Shown: positions 52,987 through 61,199 of the stretch, in pieces | Position numbering within the stretch: the first letter of the stretch is position 1 | Layout: every line of letters begins with the position of its first letter | DNA from: an uncultured Bacteroidales bacterium | GTDB lineage: Bacteria; Bacteroidota; Bacteroidia; Bacteroidales; P3 | Length of the DNA: 64,000 bases | Assembly: GCA_949291555.1 (NCBI GenBank) | Contig: CASEWE010000001.1 | Coordinates: 186,001 to 250,000 of the forward strand | Direction: 5' to 3' | Translations under genes and position numbers: made by a program | The notes under the pieces: model-generated | Told to the model about the DNA's origin: nothing | Databases searched by the model: none | The model's input: the letters and a program-made list of their open reading frames with translations, nothing else

Positions 52987-53016
52987 TTGCAATATCGAAA
53001 TTTATGCATACCTTTG
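52987..53016 (+). promoter_or_regulatory. Bacteroidota-type promoter of tRNA-Gly
   Basis: TTG 52987-52989, a 19-bp spacer, TACCTTTG 53009-53016; the expected start lies a few bases before the mature 5' end at 53029. The rest of the 305-bp gap after mutS shows no gene. Confidence 0.8.
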
Positions 53017-53028
53017 CAATCCGATTCT

Positions 53029-53101
53029 GCGGAAGTAGCTCAGCTGGTAGAGCGCAACCTTGCCAAGGTTGAGGTCGCGAGTTCGAACCTCGTTTTCCGC
53101 T
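53029..53101 (+). tRNA. tRNA-Gly (anticodon GCC)
   Basis: 73 nt. The acceptor GCGGAAG pairs with TTTCCGC (one G-U), D arm AGCTCAGCTGGTAGAGC, anticodon arm CAACC-TTGCCAA-GGTTG giving GCC, T arm GCGAGTTCGAACCTCGT, discriminator U. CCA not encoded. Confidence 0.97.
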
Positions 53102-53107
53102 CTGAAC

Positions 53108-53142
53108 ATCCCGGAGTTGCCAAGACCTCGGGATTTTTTTTT
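53108..53142 (+). terminator. Terminator between tRNA-Gly and tRNA-Leu
   Basis: ATCCCG (53108-53113) pairs with CGGGAT (53129-53134), with further mismatched pairing, and is followed by a T run (to 53142) ending only four bases before the tRNA-Leu 5' end. Confidence 0.55.
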
Positions 53143-53145
53143 GTT

Positions 53146-53230
53146 GCCCTGGTGGTGGAACCGGTAGACACGCAGGACTTAAAATCCTGTGGCCGATGAG
53201 GCCGTGCGGGTTCAAGTCCCGCCCAGGGCA
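53146..53230 (+). tRNA. tRNA-Leu (anticodon UAA)
   Basis: 85 nt. The acceptor GCCCTGG pairs with CCAGGGC, anticodon arm CAGGA-CTTAAAA-TCCTG giving UAA, a long variable arm (GGCCGATGAGGCC), T arm GCGGG-TTCAAGT-CCCGC, discriminator A. No separate promoter is visible between the tRNAs, so it probably depends on readthrough of the intervening hairpin. Confidence 0.97.
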
Positions 53231-53392
53231 CGTTCTTTCGGCCATTGAAAGGCCAAACGGATTTTTCAGGGCAAGGCGGCCCAATCCAGTTGATGGATTC
53301 CGCCTGGCAGACCCGCCGGGGCTTCGTTCTTTTGAAGGCGCCGGGCCGGATTCGGTGCAAGATACAGGCAAGAAGAAGTGCCGTTCCTGAAT

Positions 53393-54694
53393 ATGGCATC
53401 GTTGGAATCTTTACGTGTTTTTTCTCTTTTAGAAGTTTGTCAAAGCATCCAAAGAACGCTTTCAGCCCGTTACGGTTCAACTTTTTGGGTTCGGGCCGAA
53501 ATGAACAAGCTGAATTTCTACCCGGCGTCCGGTCATTGTTTTCCCGATTTATTGCAGAAGGAAGGAAATGAAATCGTGGCGCAGATGCGTTCGGTTCTCT
53601 GGAAATCCGATTTCGACAGGATCAACCGCCGTTTTCTGGAGGTTGTGAAGGAACCGCTTCGGGAAGGCATCGAAATGGTGTTCGAGGCGCGTATCCAATA
53701 TGAGCCGCGGCACGGGTTGAGCCTCCGCATTGTCGATATAGATCCCACGTATGTGTTAGGAACGCTGGAACGGGAACGGCTGGCATGCGTGCGCCGTTTG
53801 CAAGCGGAAAATATCTGGAGCCGCAACCAGGCGCTTTCGCTTCCCTGGGTTCCGAACCGGATAGCGGTCATTTCATCGCAGACCAGCAAAGGGTTCTCTG
53901 ATTTTATCCAGGTGCTGTCGGAAAATCCTTGGGGATACACGTTCCATGTGGAACTTTTTTCCGCCCTTCTTCAAGGCGAAGAGGCCCGCGATTCGCTTTT
54001 GGCGGCTTTGCATCGGATAGAGGCCCGGAAAGGACAGTTTGATGCCGTAGCCTTGATTCGAGGCGGGGGAGACGAGGTCGGGTTGAATGTCTACAACCAT
54101 TACGAATTGGCCCGGGCTGTCTGCTTGTTTCCTTTGCCCATTTTGACAGGAATCGGCCACTCAACGAATTTAACTGTATGTGAGGAAGTTGCGTTTTTTC
54201 ATGGCATCACACCGACACAAATTGGAAACTTCCTTTTGGAGCGATGCCGAAATTTCGACGAGCAGGTGCAAGACAGCTTGAAACGTTTGGCGACCGCTTC
54301 CCGCCAGTGCTTGCAAGCGGAAAAGGCTCGGATAGAACGGTTCGGTTACAGCTGGTTCCGGGCATCCTTGCAGCTGCATCGCGAGAACGATGTCCTCGAT
54401 ACGTTGGTTTCGCGTTTGCGCCGCGCGGCGCGGATTCCTTTGAAAACTGCCCGGTTGGCCTTGGAAACGCAGGAAAAGGCGGTGGAATGGGCCGATCCCG
54501 CCCGGATGCTGCGAATGGGTTACTCGTTGGCTTATCGGGAGGGGAAAATCGTGGGTTCGGTTGCCGGTCTCCTGCCCGGGGAAAGCTTGCAGATACGGAT
54601 GCAGGACGGGCAAGTGGAAAGCCGGGTGGAAGAAGTCCGCAAAGAGAATCCCGGGAAAAGGATTGGGGGAACCAAAAGAGGAATGCAGGATTGA
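53393..54694 (+). CDS. xseA: Exodeoxyribonuclease VII large subunit
   Basis: 433 residues from ATG 53393 (MASLESLRVFSLLEVCQSIQ). With XseB it degrades single-stranded DNA in either direction. N-terminal OB fold (WVRAEMNKLNFYPASGHCF ... VFEARIQYEPRHGLSLRIVD), then LPWVPNRIAVISSQTSKGFS, IRGGGDEVGLNVYNHYELAR, the catalytic region LTGIGHSTNLTVCEEVAF, and a C-terminal coiled coil with the terminal ARMLRMGYSLAYREGKIVGS segment. Shorter C-terminal linker than proteobacterial XseA. A degenerate parS-like sequence lies inside at 53940-53955. Confidence 0.95.
   Translation: MASLESLRVFSLLEVCQSIQRTLSARYGSTFWVRAEMNKLNFYPASGHCFPDLLQKEGNEIVAQMRSVLWKSDFDRINRRFLEVVKEPLREGIEMVFEARIQYEPRHGLSLRIVDIDPTYVLGTLERERLACVRRLQAENIWSRNQALSLPWVPNRIAVISSQTSKGFSDFIQVLSENPWGYTFHVELFSALLQGEEARDSLLAALHRIEARKGQFDAVALIRGGGDEVGLNVYNHYELARAVCLFPLPILTGIGHSTNLTVCEEVAFFHGITPTQIGNFLLERCRNFDEQVQDSLKRLATASRQCLQAEKARIERFGYSWFRASLQLHRENDVLDTLVSRLRRAARIPLKTARLALETQEKAVEWADPARMLRMGYSLAYREGKIVGSVAGLLPGESLQIRMQDGQVESRVEEVRKENPGKRIGGTKRGMQD
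53940..53955. other. Degenerate parS-like site inside xseA
   Basis: CGTTCCATGTGGAACT matches the parS consensus at 13 of 16 positions; its inner 14 bp GTTCCATGTGGAAC differ from the perfect site at one base. It encodes FHVE in the xseA frame. Confidence 0.4.
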
Positions 54695-54777
54695 AGCGAA
54701 TGGAGGTCGAACCGGGCCTGCCGCGAAAATGCAAGAAGGCCGGTATTCGCAATTGAAACGAATGGAGGCCGAACCGG
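54691..54777. repeat. Direct repeat in the xseA-xseB spacer (25 bp, 23/25 identical)
   Basis: Copies at 54691-54715 and 54753-54777 share TTGAA, ACGAATGGAGG/GCGAATGGAGG and CGAACCGG, offset by 62 bp; similarity continues weakly beyond, as in an old tandem duplication. The first copy overlaps the xseA stop codon. Confidence 0.55.
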
Positions 54778-54888
54778 AACCGGAGAACCGGAAAACAGGA
54801 AAATTTTCCGGATTGCGAACCGGAAGCGGGCCGTGCAAGCAGCCGAAACTTGAACCGCAAGAGAGAAACCGATAGCAAATAGGCAGAC

Positions 54889-55134
54889 ATGAAAAGACAG
54901 GAAAAAGGGAATCTTCCTTATGAAGAGGCGTTTACCCGCTTGCAGGCCTTGGTGGAAGAAATGGAATCCGAGCAGGTAAGCATCGACGAACTGGTTCCTA
55001 AGCTGAAGGAAGCCGTGGCTTTGGCCAAAGCCTGCAAGGCAAAGTTGCACGAGGCTGAGAAAGAAGTAAGTAAAATCCTTTCCGGCCTCCCGGCCCCGTT
55101 GTCGTCTTTAGAGACTGGGGAAGAAGAAGCTTGA
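54889..55134 (+). CDS. xseB: Exodeoxyribonuclease VII small subunit
   Basis: 81 residues, normal for the family: LPYEEAFTRLQALVEEMESE then QVSIDELVPKLKEAVALAKA, CKAKLHEAEKEVSKIL. The helical hairpin binds the XseA coiled coil. It lies 194 bp after xseA rather than overlapping it, the spacer being filled by the direct repeat and purine-rich sequence. Confidence 0.93.
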   Translation: MKRQEKGNLPYEEAFTRLQALVEEMESEQVSIDELVPKLKEAVALAKACKAKLHEAEKEVSKILSGLPAPLSSLETGEEEA

Positions 55135-55325
55135 TGCGGCTTCCTCCCCGCGCCCGCCTGCTGGAAAAAGGCCTTCGGGTTTTCCGGTTTTCGGAGAACG
55201 ATTCATTTTCAGCTTTTGGGGAAGGACCGCGTTGCCGCCAAGTCCGCAAAGGTTCAGGATACAGACTGCCAAGCTCTTGCGTTCATGCCAGACTTGCCTT
55301 CCGATAGGAAAGAGCAAGCCAAGAA

Positions 55326-56903
55326 TCAATCCTGCGGCGTTGCCAGGGTTTGGCAGGCTTTTTCGATCCGGGCCAAGGTCTCTTCGCGGCCGAGCAGCTG
55401 CATGATGTCGAAAAGGTGCGGCCCGATGGAGGCCCCTACGATGCAAAGGCGCATGCAGTTGAACACTTTTCCGCCATTCCAGCCATTCTGCCCGATAAGT
55501 TCCTGCGTGAGCGTTTCGAGAGTTTGCGCTTGGAAATCGGTTTCCCCGGCTTTCCGGCACCAGAGGGCGAGGATGTCCGGCATGTCCGGGCTCCAGCGTT
55601 TCTTGACGACTTTTTCATCGTAGGATTCGGGAGCATTGAAAAAGAAATAGACCTGGTTCCACAACTCCCCGGGGAAGCTGAGCCGTTCTTTCACCAAGTG
55701 GACGATTTTTTCCAGCTTTTCCTGCGAGAAGCTGTCGGCCCGGCGGGTCAAGCCGCCTTTGGCTTGCGGCTGGGAAAGCTGCTTGCGCAAATCGTCCACA
55801 AAAGAAGCATCGCTTTGCTTCTGCAGGTATTGATGATTGAACCAATGGGCCTTTTCCAGATTGAATTTCGCGCCCGACTTGCTCACTTTTTCTATTTGGA
55901 AGGCTTGCACGAGCTCCTCCAGCGAAAAAATTTCCTGTTCGGTTCCCGGATTCCAGCCAAGCAGGGCCAAAAGGTTGACGACGGCTTCAGGGTAATAACC
56001 GCTTTCCCGGTAACCGCTGCTCTTCTCGCCCGTTTTCGGGTCTGTCCATTCCAAGGGGAAAACAGGAAACCCTAAACGATCGCCGTCCCGCTTGCTCAAT
56101 TTCCCGTTCCCCTCCGGTTTGAGCAGGAGCGGAAGGTGGGCGAAGCGCGGCATGCTGTCTTTCCATCCCAAGTATTCGTACAAGAGCACGTGCAGGGGAG
56201 CGGAAGGCAGCCATTCTTCCCCCCGGATCACATGCGAGATTTCCATCAAATGGTCGTCTACGATATTGGCCAAGTGGTAGGTGGGGAGGTCGTCGGAACT
56301 TTTATACAAGACTTTGTCGTCGATGATGCTCGAATTGACCGTGACGGTTCCGCGGATCATGTCTTCGACCGTTATGTCGCGGCCGGGTTCCACTTTTATG
56401 CGTACCACGTAAGGCGTTCCGGAGCGTAGAAGCCCTTGGGTTTGTTCTTCGGTCAGGCTCAAGGAATTCTTCATTTGCATCCGGGTCGAGGCATCGTATT
56501 GCTGGGAAGGCGATTTGCTCTCTTCCAATCGTTTGCGCATGGCTTCCAGCTCCTGGGGCGTATCGAAGGCGTAATAGGCCAGGCCGGCATCCAGGAGCTG
56601 TTGCACGTATTGGCGGTAAATCGGCCGTCTTTCGGATTGGCGGTAAGGTCCCCGCGGGCCGCCTATCCCTACGCCTTCGTCGAACGGCAGGCCCAGCCAG
56701 CGGAAAGATTCGAGGATATACGCTTCCGCTCCAGGCACGAACCGGCTGGAGTCGGTGTCTTCAATGCGCAAAAGGAAATCCCCGCCGCGCTGCTTGGCAA
56801 ACAGGTAGTTGAAAAGGGCTGTCCTCACTCCGCCTATGTGCAAGGGGCCTGTGGGGCTGGGGGCGAAACGCACCCGGGTTCTTCTGGAATTTTCCATTTC
56901 CAT
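55326..56903 (-). CDS. gltX: Glutamyl-tRNA synthetase
   Basis: 525 residues from ATG 56903 (or 523 from ATG 56897). A class I synthetase: [20 protein letters not shown] (HIGH), [71 protein letters not shown] (KMSKS as KLSKR), and a helical anticodon-binding C-terminus. The discriminating '[15 protein letters not shown]' region is standard. The frame is open far upstream of the start but without conserved sequence. Confidence 0.96.
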   Translation of the reverse strand: MEMENSRRTRVRFAPSPTGPLHIGGVRTALFNYLFAKQRGGDFLLRIEDTDSSRFVPGAEAYILESFRWLGLPFDEGVGIGGPRGPYRQSERRPIYRQYVQQLLDAGLAYYAFDTPQELEAMRKRLEESKSPSQQYDASTRMQMKNSLSLTEEQTQGLLRSGTPYVVRIKVEPGRDITVEDMIRGTVTVNSSIIDDKVLYKSSDDLPTYHLANIVDDHLMEISHVIRGEEWLPSAPLHVLLYEYLGWKDSMPRFAHLPLLLKPEGNGKLSKRDGDRLGFPVFPLEWTDPKTGEKSSGYRESGYYPEAVVNLLALLGWNPGTEQEIFSLEELVQAFQIEKVSKSGAKFNLEKAHWFNHQYLQKQSDASFVDDLRKQLSQPQAKGGLTRRADSFSQEKLEKIVHLVKERLSFPGELWNQVYFFFNAPESYDEKVVKKRWSPDMPDILALWCRKAGETDFQAQTLETLTQELIGQNGWNGGKVFNCMRLCIVGASIGPHLFDIMQLLGREETLARIEKACQTLATPQD

Positions 56904-56950
56904 CGGTTTTAAGAGGCTTGTTTTCAGGAATGCCTGCTTGCAGGAAAGCT

Positions 56951-57532
56951 TCAATCCCATACAAGCTGGTACGAAAGCACGTCGCGCCATTGGCCGCCGG
57001 CCCGGAACCAGTCTTTCTTGCATCCGCAGTTGCGGAAGCCGCAGGATTCGAAAATCCGGATGCTGGCCGTGTTCCCTGCAAGGATTTCCGCGTAAAGCTG
57101 GTGCAAATTTAACTGGTTTTTGGCGTAGTCCGCGGCCGAGCGGAGGATTTTTTCCCCGTAGCCTTGGTTGCGGAAACGGGGAAGCACCAGGATTCCGATT
57201 TCCGCGCGCTGGCAGAAAGCATCGTAATTGAAAAAGTCCACGATTCCGATGTCGAACGCTTCCGCTTGAGGGCAAGCGGAAGGGAAGGCAGGCGAACCAT
57301 CCTGCTTTCCCAAGGAGGACTGGCAAGCCAGAAGGCGCAATTGGCCCGAAGAAAGGAAAGTCTCCTGTTGCGAGTTTTCAATATAACGCTTCAGCAAATC
57401 GTAGGAATAAGGGATGCGGCTTTCGCCCGAAATCCGGGCTTCTTGCCGGTTCTCCATCTGGAACAGCAAGGTCAGGTCTTCCGGTTCCATCGCCCGGAAG
57501 AAGAGGGGTTCGGTGTTGTTTCTTTGTTCCAT
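56951..57532 (-). CDS. GNAT family N-acetyltransferase (RimJ/RimL-like)
   Basis: 193 residues. [20 protein letters not shown] at the N-terminus, [20 protein letters not shown], the acetyl-CoA binding loop [20 protein letters not shown] (R-x-x-G-x-G/A variant RNQGYG), and [20 protein letters not shown], then [12 protein letters not shown] Ser/Pro-rich insertion ([18 protein letters not shown]) sits before the central strand. Substrate unknown. It ends 48 bp upstream of gltX on the same strand. Confidence 0.9.
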   Translation of the reverse strand: MEQRNNTEPLFFRAMEPEDLTLLFQMENRQEARISGESRIPYSYDLLKRYIENSQQETFLSSGQLRLLACQSSLGKQDGSPAFPSACPQAEAFDIGIVDFFNYDAFCQRAEIGILVLPRFRNQGYGEKILRSAADYAKNQLNLHQLYAEILAGNTASIRIFESCGFRNCGCKKDWFRAGGQWRDVLSYQLVWD

Positions 57533-57808
57533 GTGTCGAATTTTGGGAAGGTTCTTGGATAGCCGGACGCGGACATGCCCGTTTCCCCGGAGGCTTGCGG
57601 CCGGCGTGTCTTCGAGCGGCTTCTGTCAATTGAGCAGCTTTTTCCAGCGCTTCCAACGGTGCCCCGCCAGCGGCGTCCCGGCTTTTCCCGCTGAACGGCG
57701 GGTTCGAACCTCGGCCTCTGTTCAGGAAAAGCTTCGTTCGCCTGCCGGGAAAGGAAGCGGCAAGGTCGTAAAAACGGCAAGAGCCGAGCGCGGAAACAAG
57801 CCGCCCGC

Positions 57809-58693
57809 CTAAGAACCCTGTTCTTCCATATCGATCCAGCCGTCAAAGACGAAGGTAGCCAGGCCCTCTAAGAAAACTTGCGAAAATTTCCGGTTTCCGG
57901 TCCAGTGGAAGCCGGAAGGAAGCATATCCGGCTGGTTCTCGACAGCTTTGCCCGCCTCCAAGAGGAAGTCGACTTGCAAGGTTCCCCCCTTGGCAAGGTT
58001 CCGGACGACATGATGACCGTCCGGGAAGCCTGCTTCCAGCGCATAAGCCATGGACGAAGCGGTCGCGCCCGTTCCGCAGGAATACGTTTCGGCTTCCACC
58101 CCCCTTTCGTAAGTCCTTACTTGCAAGGCTTGCGGTTGCACTTCCACGAAATCCACATTGATGCCTTGTGGAAAATCTTTCGAAAAACGTATTTTCTTCC
58201 CTTCTTGTTCAACCGGGATTCCCTCGCAATCTTCCACAAATCTTATATAGTGTGGAGAACCAGTGTCTATCAGATAAATATGTTTTTCCGGACTGTAGGC
58301 GTATTCCGCTACGTCCTTCATTTTCAACCTTACGATTTGCTGGTTTTTCATCTTCGACAAAACCGTAGCTTCGTGTTCGCCATCGCTGCTCCAGAAAACG
58401 AACTTTTTCCCGGTCTCCACCACCTCCAGGTCGCGGGCGAAGGCCGCAATGCAACGCCCCCCGTTGCCGCACATGCTGCCGGGCATGCCGTCCGAGTTGA
58501 AGAAAGACATGCAGAACGGGTAGCGCGCATGTCTTTCCAGCATCATGAACCCGTCGGCCCCGATGCCGAACCGCCGGTCGCAAAGCGAGGCTATCTGGCG
58601 GTAATCGAGCCGGGAAAATTCCCCTTGCCGGTTGTCGACCAGGATGAAATCGTTGCCGGCACCTTGGTATTTGTAGAAATGGATGGAAAGCAT
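57809..58693 (-). CDS. dapF: Diaminopimelate epimerase
   Basis: 294 residues. It interconverts LL- and meso-diaminopimelate for lysine and peptidoglycan synthesis. The two-domain, pseudo-symmetric cofactor-free enzyme shows YQGAGNDFILVDN, the first catalytic cysteine in MCGNGGRCIAAFAR, DTGSPHYIRFVED, and the second in TYSCGTGATASSMA. A C-terminal extension after the usual 'GP' element (FLEGLATFVFDGWIDMEEQG) is slightly long. The 57533-57808 gap downstream shows no gene. Confidence 0.96.
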   Translation of the reverse strand: MLSIHFYKYQGAGNDFILVDNRQGEFSRLDYRQIASLCDRRFGIGADGFMMLERHARYPFCMSFFNSDGMPGSMCGNGGRCIAAFARDLEVVETGKKFVFWSSDGEHEATVLSKMKNQQIVRLKMKDVAEYAYSPEKHIYLIDTGSPHYIRFVEDCEGIPVEQEGKKIRFSKDFPQGINVDFVEVQPQALQVRTYERGVEAETYSCGTGATASSMAYALEAGFPDGHHVVRNLAKGGTLQVDFLLEAGKAVENQPDMLPSGFHWTGNRKFSQVFLEGLATFVFDGWIDMEEQGS

Positions 58694-58794
58694 TTTTCAG
58701 GCAGTATTTCGGCTAAAAAAGGTCAAGCGTCCGGTCAAGTATTTTCAGGGAAAAGCCGTCTTGGGCCGTATTCGTTGGACATGCCATAGGAAGT

Positions 58795-59559
58795 TCAGTT
58801 AAGCGTTTTCAAGACAGGGCCGTCCTGGGGGGAAGCCTTGGGCAAGGCCTTGAAATCGGAGAACTCGGACGAAGGCTCCAAAAGGTAGATTTCCCCGGCA
58901 TGGTACATCCATACCCCGTTGGGATGGCGTTCGAAACGGAGCGAATCGGAGGGATTTATGCCAAAAAGAATCAAATTGTTGCCATTTATCTTATAGCCTT
59001 TGTAATGCACAGGCGATTCCCAGAATTCCACATGCAGCGGTTTCCCGGAAGCGGCCGGCTGCAAAGAGTCGGCGGCAGGCTTGGGCGGTTCGGGTCTTTC
59101 CCCGGCCGAGAAAAGGTGTTCGGCCTTTTTGGTCTCGTTGAGGATTTTTTCCGAATTGCTGTCTTTTGTCCAGGCGACCCCTTCAGGGTTCGTATAGTAA
59201 TCGGAAAACCAAAGGGAAGAGTCGCGTTTTCCCCGAGACTTGCTTTTGGCTTTCCCTTTTTCGGGCAGCGGTGTCGTTTCCGTTTCGGGCAAGGGCACGG
59301 CGACCGCTTTTTCACGCGGGTTGCTTGCATAGTAATCGCGCAGTTCCGAAGAGCCTGTGGGGCGCGGGGCCTGGATTCGCGGCCGCTGCCGCGAAGGAGC
59401 GGGATTCTCTTGCTTGCTTTCCTGCTGCAGGCTCGGCAAGGGGAACACGATTCCTTTTCCCCCGTTTCCGGCCAAGAAAAACCAGAACAGGAGAATGGCC
59501 ATCGAAACCGATCCGATCACAATCAAGACAATTCCTAAACGGGTTTTTCCTGAAGTCAT
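58795..59559 (-). CDS. Membrane-anchored hypothetical protein
   Basis: 254 residues from ATG 59559. One N-terminal transmembrane helix (RLGIVLIVIGSVSMAILLFW FFLAG), then a Pro/Lys/Ser-rich linker to about residue 170. The C-terminal domain (~170-254) reads LHVEFWESPVHYKGYKINGN ... ILFGINPSDSLRFERHPNGV ... YHAGEIYLLEPSSEF. That last part resembles the small beta domain of other Bacteroidota single-pass proteins. No function is assigned. Confidence 0.8.
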   Translation of the reverse strand: MTSGKTRLGIVLIVIGSVSMAILLFWFFLAGNGGKGIVFPLPSLQQESKQENPAPSRQRPRIQAPRPTGSSELRDYYASNPREKAVAVPLPETETTPLPEKGKAKSKSRGKRDSSLWFSDYYTNPEGVAWTKDSNSEKILNETKKAEHLFSAGERPEPPKPAADSLQPAASGKPLHVEFWESPVHYKGYKINGNNLILFGINPSDSLRFERHPNGVWMYHAGEIYLLEPSSEFSDFKALPKASPQDGPVLKTLN

Positions 59560-59742
59560 TTTCAAGGGTTTATTTATAGGCGACGGGTTTCTTCGGCGAA
59601 CGGGTTTCTTCGAGGCGCTTTGCGGTTTTTCCGGGCTTCTTCCGCCTTTCCGGGCGGATGGACGAAACCGGGCTCAAGCCGGCCGGAGAATCGGGAAGCA
59701 AACGGTTCCTGCCGCCTGGAAGGTCTTGCCGTCCGGGGCGGC

Positions 59743-61020
59743 TTATTCTGTCGAACCGTAGGTTTCGTTCCGGTCTGTCATCCGGCTTTCCGCCTTATTG
59801 GCATAAGAGGCCTCTTGGCGGGCTTCTTCCGGGTAGTACGAGCCGGCGATTTCGAAAATCTTCTCGATATACGGGTTGACCGTGACATCGCTCCGGTTAT
59901 TCAGCCAGATAAGCGTCCGGTTCCGTTGGTAGTCGTGCGTGAAGTAGGAGCGGTACCCTTTCCACCAGCCGTTGTGGAACACGATAACGTGCCCGGAAGT
60001 GTCCTGCTTGATGCGGAAACCTAAACCGTAATCCCCGTCGTGTCCGGGCGAAAGCTCCACGGCGGGCGTGAACATGAGCGAGCGGATGCTGTCGGGCAGG
60101 AAGTCGTCCCGGTAGAGGGCTTGGTCGAAGCGGTAAAGGTCTTCGGCCGTGGAATACAGGCCTTTGTCTCCCACGACCCCGTCGAGGAAGTCGGGATTGC
60201 GTTTGTAAAACCCGGTCCGGCGGGAATAGGAATACCCTCTTGCCACGCTATCGGAAAGCGGGTTGGCCGGGTCGTAGACGAAAGTCCGCTCCATGCCCAA
60301 AGGCTGCGCGATGTTCTTGTCGAAGTATTCGGCGAACGGCAAGCCGGAAATCTCCTCCACGATCAAGGCCAGGTACGCGTAATTCGTGTTGCAGTAAAGG
60401 AAGCGGCTTCCCGGGGGAAAATCGAGGTGGTTCACGTGTTTTTTCAAAAGCGGCGTGATGTCGCGGTTGCTCAAAGGTTTCTTCTTGTCCGGCCAGTACC
60501 GGTCGGCAACGTAGATGTAGTTCCTCAGGCCCGAACGGTGTTGCAGAAGGTGTTCGACCGTGATTTCTTCGAAGGGGAAGTCGGGAAGGTATTCCTTTAC
60601 GGGTTTACGGATATCGATTTTTCCATCCTGGTAGAGCTGCATGACGGCCACGGCCGTGAACGGCTTGGAAACGGAAGCCAGCTGGAATGCGGTATAGGGG
60701 CGGATGGAGTCCCGGTGCCGGCGCACGTCGGAAAACCCGAAACAGCGGTTGTACAGCACTTTCCCGTTTTCCGCATAGAGGACCTGGCCGCTGAAAGCGC
60801 CTTTTTCGTAGGCTTCTTGCAGCAGCTTGTCGATTTCCCGGGCCTTGCAGGAATCGGCCGGGCTGCCGAGGCGGATCCGCAAATCGGTTTCCCCTATCTG
60901 CACGGCGGGGGAATTCCCATGCCCTGCGCTCCGGGCTTTGTTCCACGGCAGGGGCGTGAGCAGGCTGAGACCGATAAGGGCGAACAGCACTACGGCGGCT
61001 GGAAAATGTTTCTTGTTCAT
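59743..61020 (-). CDS. Serine hydrolase of the beta-lactamase (class C/penicillin-binding) family
   Basis: 425 residues from ATG 61020. N-terminal signal or anchor helix (FPAAVVLFALIGLSLLTPL). The nucleophile motif SVSK (S-x-x-K) lies in FQLASVSKPFTAVAVMQLYQ; the Tyr motif is YCNTNYAYLALIVEEISGLP; HRSGLRNYIY and VGDKGLYSTAEDLYRFD are family blocks; the C-terminal HNGWWKGYRSYF supplies the H-x-G triad. The family covers esterases, D-aminopeptidases and DD-peptidases; periplasmic location is expected. There is no AmpC-type substrate signature, so beta-lactam resistance should not be inferred. Confidence 0.9.
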   Translation of the reverse strand: MNKKHFPAAVVLFALIGLSLLTPLPWNKARSAGHGNSPAVQIGETDLRIRLGSPADSCKAREIDKLLQEAYEKGAFSGQVLYAENGKVLYNRCFGFSDVRRHRDSIRPYTAFQLASVSKPFTAVAVMQLYQDGKIDIRKPVKEYLPDFPFEEITVEHLLQHRSGLRNYIYVADRYWPDKKKPLSNRDITPLLKKHVNHLDFPPGSRFLYCNTNYAYLALIVEEISGLPFAEYFDKNIAQPLGMERTFVYDPANPLSDSVARGYSYSRRTGFYKRNPDFLDGVVGDKGLYSTAEDLYRFDQALYRDDFLPDSIRSLMFTPAVELSPGHDGDYGLGFRIKQDTSGHVIVFHNGWWKGYRSYFTHDYQRNRTLIWLNNRSDVTVNPYIEKIFEIAGSYYPEEARQEASYANKAESRMTDRNETYGSTE

Positions 61021-61075
61021 GGACGGCATATCTGCTGGCCGATGGAAGGCCGGAGCCCTTCAAGGTTGATTTTTG

Positions 61076-61083
61076 TATCTTTG
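61076..61083 (+). promoter_or_regulatory. Candidate -7 box of metG
   Basis: TATCTTTG fits TAnnTTTG, 117-124 bp upstream of ATG 61200 in the divergent gap with the serine hydrolase gene. No correctly spaced TTG. Confidence 0.4.
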
Positions 61084-61199
61084 CAGCTCGTTGTCCCGGC
61101 GGGAGGCCATCCTGCGGGCCCGCTTGGCGCGGAGAGGCTCTTCTATCGGCTATCTTCGCAAAATTATTTTAAAAAAATTTAGCAAAATACTCGGGCTTT

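Noticed and set aside
18240..54777. A common 62-64 bp offset in three intergenic direct repeats (18240, 31268, 54691)
   Set aside because: The repeated sequences are unrelated to one another, so the shared offset is probably coincidence.
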